A DNA stretch of 64,000 bases from Mesorhizobium zhangyense (GCF_011045115.1 NZ_JAAKZG010000005.1:62001-126000), one strand, 5' to 3'; positions 35,755 through 46,194 are shown, counted from the stretch's first letter. Translations and numbers: made by a program. Notes: generated by a model not told the origin, from the letters alone.

Positions 35755-36176
35755 GGTGCGAGATCGAGGCCGCCCATGCGGCAGACTTCGCGCCATTCGT
35801 CTGCGGTCACCGGCTGCACGGACAGGCGCATGGAGGTGACGAGCGCCATTTTGGCGAGCTTCGGATTGGCCTTCACGTCGACCAGCGTCACCGGCTTGGG
35901 CACATCGCGCACGGCGCGGATGTCGACGCATTCCCAGCGCGGGTCTTCGGTCGTGGTGTCGTGATGGGCCAGCGCGCAGACCTCGGCAATGCCGACAACC
36001 TCCAGCCCCTCATTGGAATGGTAGAAGAAGCCGAGATCGCCGATCTGCATGGCGCGCATGTTGTTGCGGGCCAGATAATTGCGCACGCCATCCCATTGCG
36101 TGCCCTCCTTGCCCTTCGCCTTCAGCATGTCGAAGGAGAATTTGAACGGCTCGGATTTGAACAGCCAGTAATTCAT
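35751..36176 (-). CDS. EVE-domain protein
   Basis: 141-residue EVE (PUA-like) protein: MNYWLFKSEPFKFSFDML, TQWDGVRNYLARNNMRAMQIGDLGFFYHSNEGLEVVGIAEV and WECVDIRAVRDVPKPVTL. The fold binds modified bases in RNA or DNA. The methyltransferase gene starts inside its stop. GGGGAG precedes the ATG at 36176. Confidence 0.9.
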   Translation of the reverse strand: MNYWLFKSEPFKFSFDMLKAKGKEGTQWDGVRNYLARNNMRAMQIGDLGFFYHSNEGLEVVGIAEVCALAHHDTTTEDPRWECVDIRAVRDVPKPVTLVDVKANPKLAKMALVTSMRLSVQPVTADEWREVCRMGGLDLAP

Positions 36177-36225
36177 CTTTTTGACTCCCCTGTCGTGCCT
36201 CAGGCGCTCACCACCTCTTGTGAAA

Positions 36226-36522
36226 TTAGGCGCTTGCCGGATTGTTGAAGACCCAGTTCCAGGGTTGCACCTCGACGCTTTCGAACAGGCCGGCTTTGGC
36301 GAAAGGATCGTTGCCCGAAATCTCCGTTGCCGCCGCCTTGTCGGTAGCTTCGACAACGACGAGGCTGCCGCAGGGTTTGCCGTCATCGTCGAGGAACGGG
36401 CCGGCGAATTTCAGCGTGCCGGCGTCGTTGAGGCCATTGAGGAAAGCGACGTGCTCGGGGCGCGTGTCGAGGCGCAGTTGCAGATGGCCCGGCTTGTCCT
36501 TGCAGATGAACGCAAACAGCAT
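36226..36522 (-). CDS. YciI-family protein
   Basis: 98-residue YCII-fold protein: MLFAFICKDKPGHLQLRLDTRPEHVAFLNGLNDAGTLKFAGPFLD is typical, as is the NDPFAKAGLFESVEVQPWNWVF end. Function in the family is not firmly established. It lies 17 bases before gpsA on the same strand. Confidence 0.88.
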   Translation of the reverse strand: MLFAFICKDKPGHLQLRLDTRPEHVAFLNGLNDAGTLKFAGPFLDDDGKPCGSLVVVEATDKAAATEISGNDPFAKAGLFESVEVQPWNWVFNNPASA

Positions 36523-36539
36523 GTTTTCAGCTCCCGTTT

Positions 36540-37523
36540 CTATTCGGCTTCATGGCGCAGCGGCCGCGACATCAGCGCCGAGACCGCTTCCTGGATGGTG
36601 ATGGCGCCGGCAAGGATGCCGGCGACGGCGGTGATGATCGGCGCTTCGACGCCGCGCTCCCTGGCGATCCGGGCAGCGATGCCGGCGGTGGCGACGCCTT
36701 CGGCAAGCGGGCGGCCACCGAGCGGTTCGCCGCGTCCCAGCGCCAGTCCGTAGCCAAAGTTGCGCGACTGCGCCGATGCGGAGGACAAAAGCAGGTCGCC
36801 GAGGCCTGAAAGCCCCATCAGTGTCTCCGGCTCGGCGCCGAAGGCCGCACCGATGCGGCGAAGCTCGACGAAGCCGCGCGTGACCATGGCAGCCTGCGCG
36901 CTGGCGCCGAGACCAGCGCCGGTGACGGCGCCGGCAGCGATGGCAAAGACGTTCTTCAGCGCGCCACCGATCTCGACGCCGACAAGGTCACCGGTCGAGT
37001 AACAGCGGAAGCTGTCGGTGGAGAAGCGCAGCGCAAGAGCCGCCGCGCGGGCCTCATCCTGCGCCGCCACCACCACCGCGGTCGGCAGGCCGCGCGCGAC
37101 GTCGGCGGCGAAGCTCGGGCCGGACAGAGCCGCGACCGGGTTCTGCGGCAGGATTTCTCCTGCGATCTGCGACAGAAGCGTGCCGGTGGTGCTTTCGATG
37201 CCCTTGGCGCAGAGAACCAGCGGCACATGCGCTGGGATTTTTGTCCTCACCTCGCCGAGCACCGCGCGCAGCACCTGCGCCGGGGTGACGACGAGCACGC
37301 AGTCCACGCCCTCCAGCGCGGCATCGAGGTCAGTGGTCGCCTCCAGCGCCGGATCGAGGCGGATGCCGGGCAGATAGCGCGGGTTCTCACCCTTTCCGAT
37401 CGCCGCCACCATCGCCTCGTCACGCGCCCAGAGGCGCACCGAATTGCCGGCACGGGCCATGGTCAGCGCAAGGGCCGTACCCCAGGCGCCGCCGCCCAGC
37501 ACTGTGATGCGATAATTGCTCAT
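36540..37523 (-). CDS. gpsA: Glycerol-3-phosphate dehydrogenase [NAD(P)+]
   Basis: 327-residue enzyme making sn-glycerol 3-phosphate for phospholipids. The N-terminal [17 protein letters not shown] is the nucleotide site. [31 protein letters not shown], the catalytic lysine in [17 protein letters not shown] and [13 protein letters not shown] are all present. Its ATG at 37523 overlaps the tsaD stop (ATGA). Confidence 0.96.
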   Translation of the reverse strand: MSNYRITVLGGGAWGTALALTMARAGNSVRLWARDEAMVAAIGKGENPRYLPGIRLDPALEATTDLDAALEGVDCVLVVTPAQVLRAVLGEVRTKIPAHVPLVLCAKGIESTTGTLLSQIAGEILPQNPVAALSGPSFAADVARGLPTAVVVAAQDEARAAALALRFSTDSFRCYSTGDLVGVEIGGALKNVFAIAAGAVTGAGLGASAQAAMVTRGFVELRRIGAAFGAEPETLMGLSGLGDLLLSSASAQSRNFGYGLALGRGEPLGGRPLAEGVATAGIAARIARERGVEAPIITAVAGILAGAITIQEAVSALMSRPLRHEAE

Positions 37524-38626
37524 GCCTTGGCTCCCCGCCGGCCCGAGCCGATCATGGGCGCGGAAATGCTGTCGAGCGGCCAGCGCGAACGCGGCACGAA
37601 ATCCATCGCGCCCGGCTCGACCAGCCCGGCGCGGATGCGCTCGATGCCGGCCCAGGCGATCATCGCGGCATTGTCGGTACACAGCACATGTGGCGGCGCG
37701 ATGAAGCTGAAGCCGTGCCCGGCGCACAATGTCTCAAGCGTCGAGCGAATCTCGCGATTGGCTGCGACACCGCCGGCGACGACCAGCGCTGGCGTCTTTA
37801 CGTCAGGATATTCTTCGCGGAAGCGCACGAGGCTGCGGCGGACGCGGTCGCCAAGCGCATCCGAAACGGCTGCCTGGAACGATGCGCAGATATCGGCGAC
37901 ATCCTGCTCGCTGAGCGGGGCGATTGCCGTTGCAGCCTGCCGCACTGCGGTCTTGAGACCGGAGAAGGAGAAATCCGGGCGGGCCTCGCCCTTCATCGGT
38001 CGGGGGAAAGCAAAGCGCTTTGCATCACCATTAGCCGCCGTTTTCTCGACATTCGGCCCGCCGGGATAGGGCAGGCCGAGCATCTTGGCGGTCTTGTCGA
38101 AGGCCTCGCCGAGTGCGTCGTCTATAGTGGTTGCCCAGCGCTGGTAGTCACCGACGCCGCGCACCAGCACGATCTGGGTGTGGCCGCCGGAAACGAGCAG
38201 CAGCAGATAGGGAAAGTCGAGCCCGTCGGTGAGGCGCGCAGTCAGCGCATGGCCTTCGAGATGATTGACCGCGATCAGCGGCTTGCCGGTGGCGGCAGCG
38301 ATTGCCTTGGCCGTCATCAGGCCGACGATCAGCCCGCCGACGAGGCCGGGACCGGCGGTGGCGGCGATGGCGTCGATTTCGGCCAGAGAAATATCCGAAT
38401 CGGCAAGGGCTGCCTCGATGATGCCGTCCAACGCCTCGACATGGGCGCGCGCGGCGATCTCCGGCACGACGCCGCCGAAGGCTGCGTGCTCCTCGATCTG
38501 GCTGAGTACGACATTCGACAGGATCTCGGGTGCAGCGCCCTCGCGCAGCCCGACCACGCTGGCCGCGGTCTCGTCGCAGCTCGTTTCGATGCCGAGCACG
38601 CGGATCATGGCGTCATTTCGTTGCAT
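37520..38626 (-). CDS. tsaD: tRNA threonylcarbamoyladenosine transferase TsaD
   Basis: 368-residue ASKHA-fold subunit that transfers threonylcarbamoyl to A37 of ANN-decoding tRNAs. The features are [16 protein letters not shown], the iron/zinc site HLEGH in [27 protein letters not shown] and [14 protein letters not shown]. The ATG at 38626 has GGACGGG upstream; an ATG at 38608 is an alternative. It faces hemC across 78 bases. Confidence 0.96.
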   Translation of the reverse strand: MQRNDAMIRVLGIETSCDETAASVVGLREGAAPEILSNVVLSQIEEHAAFGGVVPEIAARAHVEALDGIIEAALADSDISLAEIDAIAATAGPGLVGGLIVGLMTAKAIAAATGKPLIAVNHLEGHALTARLTDGLDFPYLLLLVSGGHTQIVLVRGVGDYQRWATTIDDALGEAFDKTAKMLGLPYPGGPNVEKTAANGDAKRFAFPRPMKGEARPDFSFSGLKTAVRQAATAIAPLSEQDVADICASFQAAVSDALGDRVRRSLVRFREEYPDVKTPALVVAGGVAANREIRSTLETLCAGHGFSFIAPPHVLCTDNAAMIAWAGIERIRAGLVEPGAMDFVPRSRWPLDSISAPMIGSGRRGAKA

Positions 38627-38704
38627 TGCCCGTCCGTGATTTCCCCGTTAGGAGATGCGGGGCGAAAACCCCATTCGCCGGGTGGGTATCACGGACCGAG
38701 CGTC

Positions 38705-39634
38705 ATGCAAACAAGAGCGTTGAAAATCGGAACACGCGGCAGTCCGCTGGCGCTGGCGCAGGCCGTGGAAACGCGCACGCGGCTGGTTGCGGCACATGGC
38801 CTTCCCGAAGAGGCCTTCGAGATCGTGCCGCTTTCGACCAGCGGCGACCGCATCCAGGACCGACCACTTTCGGAAGTGGGCGGCAAGGGCCTGTTCACCA
38901 AGGAACTGGAAGACGCGCTCTATGACGGGCGCATCGACATTGCCGTGCATTCCTCGAAAGACATGGCGACCGTGCTGCCGGAAGGGCTCGAAGTCTCGAC
39001 CTTCCTGCCGCGTGAGGATGCGCGCGACGCTTTCATCGGCAAGCTGGCGCCGTCGATCCTGGAACTGCCGCATGGCGCGACCGTCGGTTCGTCATCGCTG
39101 CGGCGGCAGGCGCTGATAAAGCGAATGCGACCCGACCTGAACGTGGTGATGTTTCGCGGCAATGTGCAGACTCGGTTGCGCAAGCTGGAAGAAGGCATTG
39201 CTGCCGGCACCATTTTGGCCAATGCCGGGCTGCGGCGTCTCGGGCTGGAAAGCGTTATCACCGACCTGATGCCGCTGGATAAATTTCCGCCCGCACCCGG
39301 CCAGGGCGCAATCGGCATCGAGCACCGATCCAGCGATAGCGAGGTGAAAAATCTTCTCGCCGCCGTTCATGATGCGCCGACGGGTCATGCGCTCGCCTGC
39401 GAGCGGGCCTATCTCGCCGCGCTCGACGGCTCGTGCCGCACGCCGATTGCCGGCCATGCGGTGATCGAAGGCGATCATCTGTCGTTCAGCGGCGTCATCC
39501 TTTCGCCCGACGGCACCGAGTCGCATGAGGTGCGCCGCGAAGGCAAAGTGGTGGACGCGGCGCAAATCGGCCGTGCGGCAGGAGATGATGTTCGGGCACG
39601 CGCGGGCACTCGCTTTTTCGAGGGTTGGAGCTGA
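38705..39634 (+). CDS. hemC: Porphobilinogen deaminase
   Basis: 309-residue enzyme that condenses four porphobilinogens to hydroxymethylbilane. [15 protein letters not shown] begins the protein and [28 protein letters not shown] and [12 protein letters not shown] make the active site. Cys244 in [13 protein letters not shown] carries the dipyrromethane cofactor. hemD follows directly. Confidence 0.96.
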   Translation: MQTRALKIGTRGSPLALAQAVETRTRLVAAHGLPEEAFEIVPLSTSGDRIQDRPLSEVGGKGLFTKELEDALYDGRIDIAVHSSKDMATVLPEGLEVSTFLPREDARDAFIGKLAPSILELPHGATVGSSSLRRQALIKRMRPDLNVVMFRGNVQTRLRKLEEGIAAGTILANAGLRRLGLESVITDLMPLDKFPPAPGQGAIGIEHRSSDSEVKNLLAAVHDAPTGHALACERAYLAALDGSCRTPIAGHAVIEGDHLSFSGVILSPDGTESHEVRREGKVVDAAQIGRAAGDDVRARAGTRFFEGWS

Positions 39635-40357
39635 ATGAGGCCCCGGGTGCTGGTGACACGGCCGGAACCCGGCGCGTCGGCCACCGCACGCCGGCTTGAA
39701 GAAATGGGATTTTCGCCGGTTGTGTTGCCGCTTTCGGAAACGGTGGCTCTGCCCGTCGATCTTTTGGCGGTCCCGCACGACATCGATGCGGTTGCCGTCA
39801 CCAGTGCCAACGCGATACGCCATGCGTCACGCGATGTAATTGCGTTGCTGGCAAGTCGACGCCTGTTCGCTGTCGGCAGGAAAACCGCGAAGGCCGCGCG
39901 GGAAGCCGGTTTTGCCAGCGTCATTGAAGGTTCTGGTGACGCGGCTGGCCTTGCGGACAAGATCGCGGCCGAGCTGCCGGCGGGCTCCAAAATCCTCTAT
40001 CTGACGGGCAGTGTTCGGCTCGATCATTTCGAAGGCCGCATCACCGAATCGGGATTGCAGGTTTTCGTGATGGAGACCTACGACACACGCAGGATCGATT
40101 ATCCGGCGGAAGCCGTCGCCTCGGCGCTGGCAGGCGGTCAAATCGACGCGGTTCTTCTCTATTCGGCCAAGGCGGCAGAAGCGTTGTCCAGCCTCGCCGC
40201 GCAACCCGGGATGCGTTCCCTTTTCGCGACGGCGCGCTATTTTTGTCTGTCCGAGCGTGTCGCAGCTTCCCTGAACGCGGCGGAAAAGGACCGGATTTCG
40301 ATAGCGGCGGAGCCGACGGAGGATGCATTGTTGTCGCTGCTGAAGGCCACCCGTTGA
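39635..40357 (+). CDS. hemD: Uroporphyrinogen-III synthase
   Basis: 240-residue enzyme that closes and inverts ring D of hydroxymethylbilane. Sequence is poorly conserved in the family, but VLVTRPEPGASATARRLEEMG, the VAVTSANAIRHA segment, TGSVRLDHFEGRITESG, YDTRRIDYP and YSAKAAEAL match, and the position directly after hemC is decisive. The ATG begins immediately after the hemC TGA. Confidence 0.92.
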   Translation: MRPRVLVTRPEPGASATARRLEEMGFSPVVLPLSETVALPVDLLAVPHDIDAVAVTSANAIRHASRDVIALLASRRLFAVGRKTAKAAREAGFASVIEGSGDAAGLADKIAAELPAGSKILYLTGSVRLDHFEGRITESGLQVFVMETYDTRRIDYPAEAVASALAGGQIDAVLLYSAKAAEALSSLAAQPGMRSLFATARYFCLSERVAASLNAAEKDRISIAAEPTEDALLSLLKATR

Positions 40358-40467
40358 ATGCGCCATCACCCGGCCCCTTTTCACGTCATGCTGGTGTGGT
40401 ACTGATCTTTTTGCTGCCTCCCGCGTTGCGGGATTATTGATAACGACAATCATTGCGGAGTTCTCTC

Positions 40468-41898
40468 ATGGTCAAGACGCCGAAGACCCGGCATTCGAAG
40501 ACGCATCGGGAACCGGTGACGATCGAGCTGGAGCCGGGCGCCGTTTCGCGCATCAAGGAGGCGGAAGCGCAGGCAGCCGAATCCGCGGTTGAGGCACAAG
40601 CCGACACGCCGGAAGCCACTCAGCCCGACGGGCAGAATTTCACCATGGTCGACACGCCTGCCGAGGCCCCCGCCAGCTCTGTATTGGGACCTGAGCCGGA
40701 TCAGGCCGAGGCCAAGCCGGTGCGCGAGGGGTTCGACTATGATTTTTCGGCACAGGAGCCGAAGCCGGACGATGCTGGCAAGAGCAAGCTGAAGGAAGAG
40801 CCTTCGCAGCCCGCACAGCCGGAAAAGCCGGTATACACCCAGCCGGAGCAGCGCCGCAGCGGGTTTCCGCCGCTGGCCGCCGGCATCGTCGGCGGTTTGA
40901 TTGCGCTGGCGGGCGCGGGGGCGCTGCAATATGCCGGCCTTTTACCATCGCCCGCCTCCGATAGTGCTGCGGTGGGCTCGCTCCAATCCGAGATAACGCA
41001 GGTTCGCCAGGAAATCGCCTCGCTGAAGGACAATGCCGGCGGGCCGGATGTCGAACTGACCGGCCGCGTCGATGCGCTGACCCAGTCGGTCAATCAGGCC
41101 AAGACCGATCTTGCCAATCTGCAGCAGGCCGCACCCGCGGCTGGCGGGGACGATAGTGCCGTTCAGGCGCTGGACGGCCGGATCAAGGAACTCGAGGCGT
41201 CGATCGCATCGCTGCGCGAGCAGGGCAGCAGTCAGGCGGCGGCAAGCGACCTGACGGCCATCGGCGAGCGCGTCGCCGGCGTTGAGACGCTGGCCAAGAC
41301 CGCTAGCGATGCGGTGACGGCAAGCGATGGTCGGCTCTCCGCTGTCGAACAGAAGGTGACGGACCTTTCGGGCAAGGTCGAAGCGCAGGCCGGGCAGCCG
41401 AAGGTGGCGTTGGCGATTGCGGCGACGGCGCTTAAGGCGGCGCTGGATCGTGGTGCGCCGTTCCAGGCCGAACTCGAGACGTTCGCCGCGATCTCGCCCG
41501 ATGCTCCGGAAGTCGCGGGCCTGCGTCCGTTTGCTGAAAAGGGCGTGCCGTCGACTGCCGAAATCACCGGTGAGACCGAGGCCGCCGTGAAGGCGATGCT
41601 TGCGGTGGCCAAGCCCATCGATGAGCAGGCAAGCTTTGCCTCGCGCCTCATGGCAAGTGCCGAATCGCTGGTCTCGGTGCGGCCGGTCGGCCCGGTCGAG
41701 GGCACGGGCGTGCCGGAAACGGTGGCGCGCATGGAATTCGCGCTGAAGTCAGGCGAACTGGACAAGGCGCTTGCCGAATATGACACTTTGCCGGAAGCCG
41801 CCAAGACGGCTGGCAGCGCCTTTGCCGAAAAGCTGCGTGCGCGGGTGGAAGCACAAAAACTGGTCGATCAGGCGGTTGCCGGCGCGATGAAAGCGTGA
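40468..41898 (+). CDS. Mic60/mitofilin homologue
   Basis: 476-residue COG4223-type membrane protein. An acidic, disordered cytosolic part (1-130) precedes one membrane helix (about 133-155, FPPLAAGIVGGLIALAGAGAL), coiled coils (about 165-320, VGSLQSEITQVRQEIASL and later heptads) and a helical mitofilin-like C-terminus (340-476). In alphaproteobacteria the Mic60 gene sits beside heme genes, as here after hemCD, and shapes the inner membrane. The ATG at 40468 has GGAG. Confidence 0.83.
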   Translation: MVKTPKTRHSKTHREPVTIELEPGAVSRIKEAEAQAAESAVEAQADTPEATQPDGQNFTMVDTPAEAPASSVLGPEPDQAEAKPVREGFDYDFSAQEPKPDDAGKSKLKEEPSQPAQPEKPVYTQPEQRRSGFPPLAAGIVGGLIALAGAGALQYAGLLPSPASDSAAVGSLQSEITQVRQEIASLKDNAGGPDVELTGRVDALTQSVNQAKTDLANLQQAAPAAGGDDSAVQALDGRIKELEASIASLREQGSSQAAASDLTAIGERVAGVETLAKTASDAVTASDGRLSAVEQKVTDLSGKVEAQAGQPKVALAIAATALKAALDRGAPFQAELETFAAISPDAPEVAGLRPFAEKGVPSTAEITGETEAAVKAMLAVAKPIDEQASFASRLMASAESLVSVRPVGPVEGTGVPETVARMEFALKSGELDKALAEYDTLPEAAKTAGSAFAEKLRARVEAQKLVDQAVAGAMKA

Positions 41899-41914
41899 GG
41901 ACAGGAACAGACCG

Positions 41915-43567
41915 ATGATCCGTATCCTCTTTTTCCTCGTCGTCGTTTTCGCGCTGGGGTTGGGCTTTGCCTGGCTAGCCGATCGCCCCGGCGACATGAT
42001 CGTCACCTTCAACGGCTACCAGTACGGCGTGAGCCTGATGGTGGCGGCTGTCGCGGTGACGGCGATCGTCGCGGCGGTGATGATCCTGTGGTGGCTGACC
42101 AAATCGATCTGGAACAGCCCCTATACGATCGCGCGCTATTTCCGGGTGCGCCAGCGGGATCGCGGTTATCAGGCGCTGTCGACGGGCATGATTGCCGCGG
42201 GCGCCGGCGACGGCGCGCTGGCGCGCAAGATGAACAAGCAGGCAGCCAAGCTGATCCGCTCCGACCAGGAGCCGCTGATCCATCTGCTGGATGCGCAGAC
42301 CTCGCTGCTGGAAGGCGATCACGAGGCAGCGCGCGGTAAGTTCGAGGCAATGCTCGACGATCCCGAGATGCGGCTGCTTGGCCTGCGCGGCCTCTATCTC
42401 GAGGCCGAGCGCCTCGGCGACAAGGCGGTGGCGCGGCACTATGCCGGGCGGGCTGCCGACATTGCGCCGCAGCTTACCTGGGCGGCGGATTCGACCATCG
42501 AGGAGAAGGTCGAGCGCGGCGACTGGGACGATGCCCTGAAGCTTGTCGATGCGCAGAAGTCGACACGGCGGGTCGAGCCGGCTGATGCCAATCGCCGTCG
42601 CTCCGTTCTGCTGACGGCCAAGGCGATGTCGATCCTCGACACGGACCTGGCCGGTGCAAAGGTTGTGGCAATCGAGGCCAACCGCCTGCGGCCCGATTTC
42701 GCGCCGGCGGCACTCATCGCCGCCAAGGTGCTGTTCCGGCAGGACGATATCCGCAAGGGTTCGAAGCTGCTCGAAACTGCCTGGAAGGCCGAGCCGCATC
42801 CGGAGATCGCCGAGCTTTACGTTCATGCCCGTCCGGGCGACGCCGTGCTCGACCGGCTGGCACGCGCGAAGAAACTGCAATCGTTGAAGCAGAACCATCC
42901 CGAATCGTCGCTTGCGGTGGCGCGTGCTGCACTCGATGCCGGCGAATACAGGCTGGCGCGCGAGGAAGCGGAAGCCGCGATCCGCATGCAGCCGCGCGAA
43001 GGCGCCTATCTGGTTCTTGCCGATATCGAGGAAGCGGAAACAGGCGATCAGGGCAAGGTGCGCCAGCTTCTGTCAAAGGCGGTGCGCGCGCCGCGCGATC
43101 CCGCCTGGGTGGCGGACGGTTTTGTCTCGGAGCATTGGGCGCCGGCCTCGCCGGTCACCGGCAGGCTCGATGCCTTCGAATGGCGAGTGCCGATGGAACG
43201 GCTCGGCCAGATGATCGAGCAGGACGAGCCGGTCAGAGAGAGACCGTCGATCGCGGCACCCGAAATGCCGGTTTCCGACGCGGAAGATGTCGTCGATCTC
43301 GTGCCGGAACCGGTTGCGGACACTTCCGCCGGTAGTGCTCCGGTGGAAACCAAGCCGAAGCCGGACAAGAAGCCCAAGCTGGCCGCGGTGCCTGCCGAGA
43401 AAGACGCTGCCGATTTGGACAAGGTGCCTTCCGCGGCCGCAATTGCGCCTGATATCGACGTTGCGCAGGAGCCTGACGAAGAGCAACTGCCGCGTCTGCC
43501 GGACGATCCCGGTGTCGAGCCGGACGAGACCGCGGAACAAACCCAGCGTCGTTTCCGTTTGTTCTGA
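41915..43567 (+). CDS. HemY-family TPR membrane protein
   Basis: 550-residue HemY-N protein. Two N-terminal membrane helices (residues 1-20 and 40-62) are followed by tetratricopeptide-type repeats through about residue 400, and then a Pro/Lys/Asp-rich tail. HemY proteins lie in hem operons and may act in heme transfer; direct enzymatic activity is not assigned (not the HemY coproporphyrinogen oxidase). It begins 16 bases after Mic60. Confidence 0.86.
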   Translation: MIRILFFLVVVFALGLGFAWLADRPGDMIVTFNGYQYGVSLMVAAVAVTAIVAAVMILWWLTKSIWNSPYTIARYFRVRQRDRGYQALSTGMIAAGAGDGALARKMNKQAAKLIRSDQEPLIHLLDAQTSLLEGDHEAARGKFEAMLDDPEMRLLGLRGLYLEAERLGDKAVARHYAGRAADIAPQLTWAADSTIEEKVERGDWDDALKLVDAQKSTRRVEPADANRRRSVLLTAKAMSILDTDLAGAKVVAIEANRLRPDFAPAALIAAKVLFRQDDIRKGSKLLETAWKAEPHPEIAELYVHARPGDAVLDRLARAKKLQSLKQNHPESSLAVARAALDAGEYRLAREEAEAAIRMQPREGAYLVLADIEEAETGDQGKVRQLLSKAVRAPRDPAWVADGFVSEHWAPASPVTGRLDAFEWRVPMERLGQMIEQDEPVRERPSIAAPEMPVSDAEDVVDLVPEPVADTSAGSAPVETKPKPDKKPKLAAVPAEKDAADLDKVPSAAAIAPDIDVAQEPDEEQLPRLPDDPGVEPDETAEQTQRRFRLF

Positions 43568-43710
43568 GTGTGACGCGGTTCACGCCGTGACGGCTTGAAT
43601 CGCGATACACTTGATCAGCGCAGTCAAAACCGGCTGTGCCAACAAGTTTTACGGAAAGTTGTCCCTGCCGTGAGTGGACATTCGCGGCGTAGCAAGGATA
43701 GCTTTCTCCC

Positions 43711-44214
43711 ATGGCCAAGGACAGCAGCATGTTCGAGCGCGTATTGTCGTTTCTGAAGGATCTGCCGGGCGGTATGCCCGGTGCCGATGCTGCACGCGAG
43801 GACGATCCGCGCGTGGCTGCGGCAGCCCTTCTCTATCACGCCATGGATGCCGATGGCGTTCGACAGGATGTGGAATGGGAGCGGCTGAAGCAGCTTCTTT
43901 CCGAAGCCTATGGCGTGACCGGCAGCGAGCTTGCCGCCCTTGTTGCCGCCGGCGAAAAGGCCGATAACGAGGCGGTCGACCTCTATGCCTTCACCAGCGT
44001 GTTGAAGCGGCATCTCGATGAGCCGGCACGGATCGATTTCATCCGGCTGATGTGGGAGATCGTCTATGCCGACGGTGAGCTTCATGAACTGGAAGACAAC
44101 ACGCTCTGGCGTGTCGCCGAACTGATCGGAGTCGATCGGCGCGACCGCATCGCCATGCGGCAGGCGGTTGCACGCAGCATGCCGGATGCGAAAGGCGGTT
44201 CTTCGGATGAATAG
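43711..44214 (+). CDS. TerB-family protein
   Basis: 167 residues. The TerB core is VAAAALLYHAMDADGVRQDVEWERLKQLLSEAYGVT, followed by the second helical half DFIRLMWEIVYADGELHELEDNTLWRVAELIGV. The paired acidic DADG and YADGELHE motifs may bind a metal. TerB domains are linked to tellurite resistance but also to general stress. The ATG at 43711 is used; 43729 is possible. Confidence 0.87.
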   Translation: MAKDSSMFERVLSFLKDLPGGMPGADAAREDDPRVAAAALLYHAMDADGVRQDVEWERLKQLLSEAYGVTGSELAALVAAGEKADNEAVDLYAFTSVLKRHLDEPARIDFIRLMWEIVYADGELHELEDNTLWRVAELIGVDRRDRIAMRQAVARSMPDAKGGSSDE

Positions 44215-44232
44215 AGGGTTTTGATCGGATTC

Positions 44233-44943
44233 ATGCCGCCACGCCAACGGCCTCAGATACTCGTCGTCCTGCATCAGGAAAGTTCCAGCGCTGGACGTGT
44301 CGGTCATGTTCTTCTGGAAAACGGTTTCGACCTCGACATAAGGCGGCCGCCGCTGGGTGATGCCTTGCCTGAGACGCTGGATGGTCACGCAGGCACTGTG
44401 GTTTTCGGCGGGCCGATGAGCGCCAATGATGAGGACGATTTCGTCAGGCGCGAGACCGACTGGCTGTCCGTTCCGCTAAAGGAAAATCGTCCCTTCCTCG
44501 GCATCTGCCTTGGCGCGCAGATGCTGGTCAATCACCTCGGCGGCAAGGTCGAGGGTCACGGCGAGGGGCTGGTCGAGATCGGCTGGTATCCGCTGAAGGC
44601 AACGGAAGCCGGCAAGAGCCTGATGCACTGGCCGGAAATGGTCTATCAGTTCCATCGCGAGGGCTTTTCGCTGCCGTCAGGCGCCACTCTGCTTGCCACC
44701 TCTGAGACCTATCCAAACCAGGCCTTCCGCTATGGCGAGAACGCCTGGGGCATCCAGTTTCATGCCGAACTGACCCGGGTGATGATGCATCGCTGGGTGG
44801 TGCGCGGCGCGCATCGTTTCGAGCTTCCCGGCGCCCAGCCCGGCCGCGACCATCTCGGTGGCCGGATGATCTGGGACATGCACCTCAAGCGATGGCTGAT
44901 GGAATTTTTGCAGACGATCTTCGGCAAGCCTGTGCAGGGCTAA
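44233..44943 (+). CDS. Class I glutamine amidotransferase-like protein
   Basis: 236 residues of the type 1 GATase fold (GMP-synthase-like). FGGPMSANDED gives the oxyanion region, FLGICLGAQMLVNHLGG the nucleophile Cys, and WGIQFHAELT the His and Glu. No synthetase partner is fused or adjacent, so it may be a stand-alone hydrolase. ATG 44233 preferred; TTG 44221 is possible. Confidence 0.88.
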   Translation: MPPRQRPQILVVLHQESSSAGRVGHVLLENGFDLDIRRPPLGDALPETLDGHAGTVVFGGPMSANDEDDFVRRETDWLSVPLKENRPFLGICLGAQMLVNHLGGKVEGHGEGLVEIGWYPLKATEAGKSLMHWPEMVYQFHREGFSLPSGATLLATSETYPNQAFRYGENAWGIQFHAELTRVMMHRWVVRGAHRFELPGAQPGRDHLGGRMIWDMHLKRWLMEFLQTIFGKPVQG

Positions 44944-44952
44944 TCGATCGCG

Positions 44953-46194
44953 TCAATGCCTCCCACCGAGATGGCGGATCTTGCGCAGTTCTGGAAACAG
45001 AAACGCCCATATGCCGGCAACCGCGACTGCGCCGACGCCGCCGAACACCACTGCCGGCACCGTGCCGATGAGCGCGGCCATCGTGCCGGCGCGGAACTCG
45101 CCGAGTTCGTTGGAGGCGCCGACGAAGACCATGTTGACGGCGTTGACGCGTCCGCGGACATGGTCGGGCGTCCATAGCTGGATCAGCGTTTCGCGGACAT
45201 AGACGCTGATCATGTCGGTGGCGCCGAGTATGGCCAAGGCCACGATAGACAGCCATGTGATGGTCGACAGGCCGAACACGACGGTGAAGACGCCGAAGAG
45301 CGCAACAAAGATGAACATCAGGAGGCCGGCGTGGTCGCGGATGGGATGGCCGGCGAGCCATACGGCGACGCTGAGCGCGCCGATGCCGGGTGCTGCGCGC
45401 AGCAGGCCGAGGCCCCAGGGGCCGAGATCGAGAATGTCGCGGGCATAGACCGGCAGCAGTGCCGCAGCGCCCGAAAGCAGCACGGCGAACAGATCGAGCG
45501 AGATCGCGCCGAGCACGACCTTTTCGCTCCAGATGTAGCGGAAGCCGGCGAAGAGCGTTTCGAGCGACGGCCTGTCTGTTTCGGTTCTTTGCGCCGGCTT
45601 GGGGATGCTGAGCACCAGGAAGCCGCTGGCCAGCATGAAGACGGCAGCTATGCCATAGGCGGCCTCGGCCGACAGGCCGTAGAGCAGGCCGCCGGCGACC
45701 GGACCGACGATTGTGGCCGTCTGCCATGCCGAGGAGTTCCAGGCTACAGCGTTGGCGAAATCCTCCTGCGGCACGAGATTGGCGACCAGCGAGGCGGAGG
45801 CGGGGCCGAAGAAGGCGCGGGCCACGCCAAACACGGCAAGCACCATGAATACAGGCGCCGGGCTGACAAGGCCGTGCCAGCTGAGCAGCAGCAGGGCCAG
45901 TGCGCATATCGCTTCCAGAAAGGCCGAAAGCCCCATGATCAGGCGGCGGCCGAACCGGTCGGCGACGACGCCGGTGACGAGCACCAGAAGCAGGGATGGC
46001 GCAAACTGGATGACGCCGACAAGGCCGAGATCGAAGGGATCGCGGGTCAGGTCATAGATCTGCCAGCCGACCGCCACGGAGATGATCTGGGTGGCGAATG
46101 TGGCGAGGAAACGGGCCGCCCAGAAGCGCAGGAAGGCGCTGTGGCGAAAGGCGGCGTAACGTTGGTAGGGGACGGGATCTGCTTGCGAGGTCAT
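44953..46194 (-). CDS. MFS transporter (EntS-like)
   Basis: 413-residue major facilitator with about eleven or twelve helices. LATFATQIISVAVGWQIYDLTRDPFDLGLVGVIQFAPSLLLVLVTGVVADRFGRR contains the MFS motif A in the loop after helix 2. The build fits the EntS/drug-efflux branch (DHA3). Substrate unknown. The ATG at 46194 is chosen inside a slightly longer frame. It converges with the GATase gene. Confidence 0.9.
   Translation of the reverse strand: MTSQADPVPYQRYAAFRHSAFLRFWAARFLATFATQIISVAVGWQIYDLTRDPFDLGLVGVIQFAPSLLLVLVTGVVADRFGRRLIMGLSAFLEAICALALLLLSWHGLVSPAPVFMVLAVFGVARAFFGPASASLVANLVPQEDFANAVAWNSSAWQTATIVGPVAGGLLYGLSAEAAYGIAAVFMLASGFLVLSIPKPAQRTETDRPSLETLFAGFRYIWSEKVVLGAISLDLFAVLLSGAAALLPVYARDILDLGPWGLGLLRAAPGIGALSVAVWLAGHPIRDHAGLLMFIFVALFGVFTVVFGLSTITWLSIVALAILGATDMISVYVRETLIQLWTPDHVRGRVNAVNMVFVGASNELGEFRAGTMAALIGTVPAVVFGGVGAVAVAGIWAFLFPELRKIRHLGGRH

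Noticed and set aside
37688-38704. An N-terminal extension of hemC by 339 codons
   Set aside because: The extension is antisense to tsaD. HemC begins at [12 protein letters not shown] (38705), the family N-terminus.
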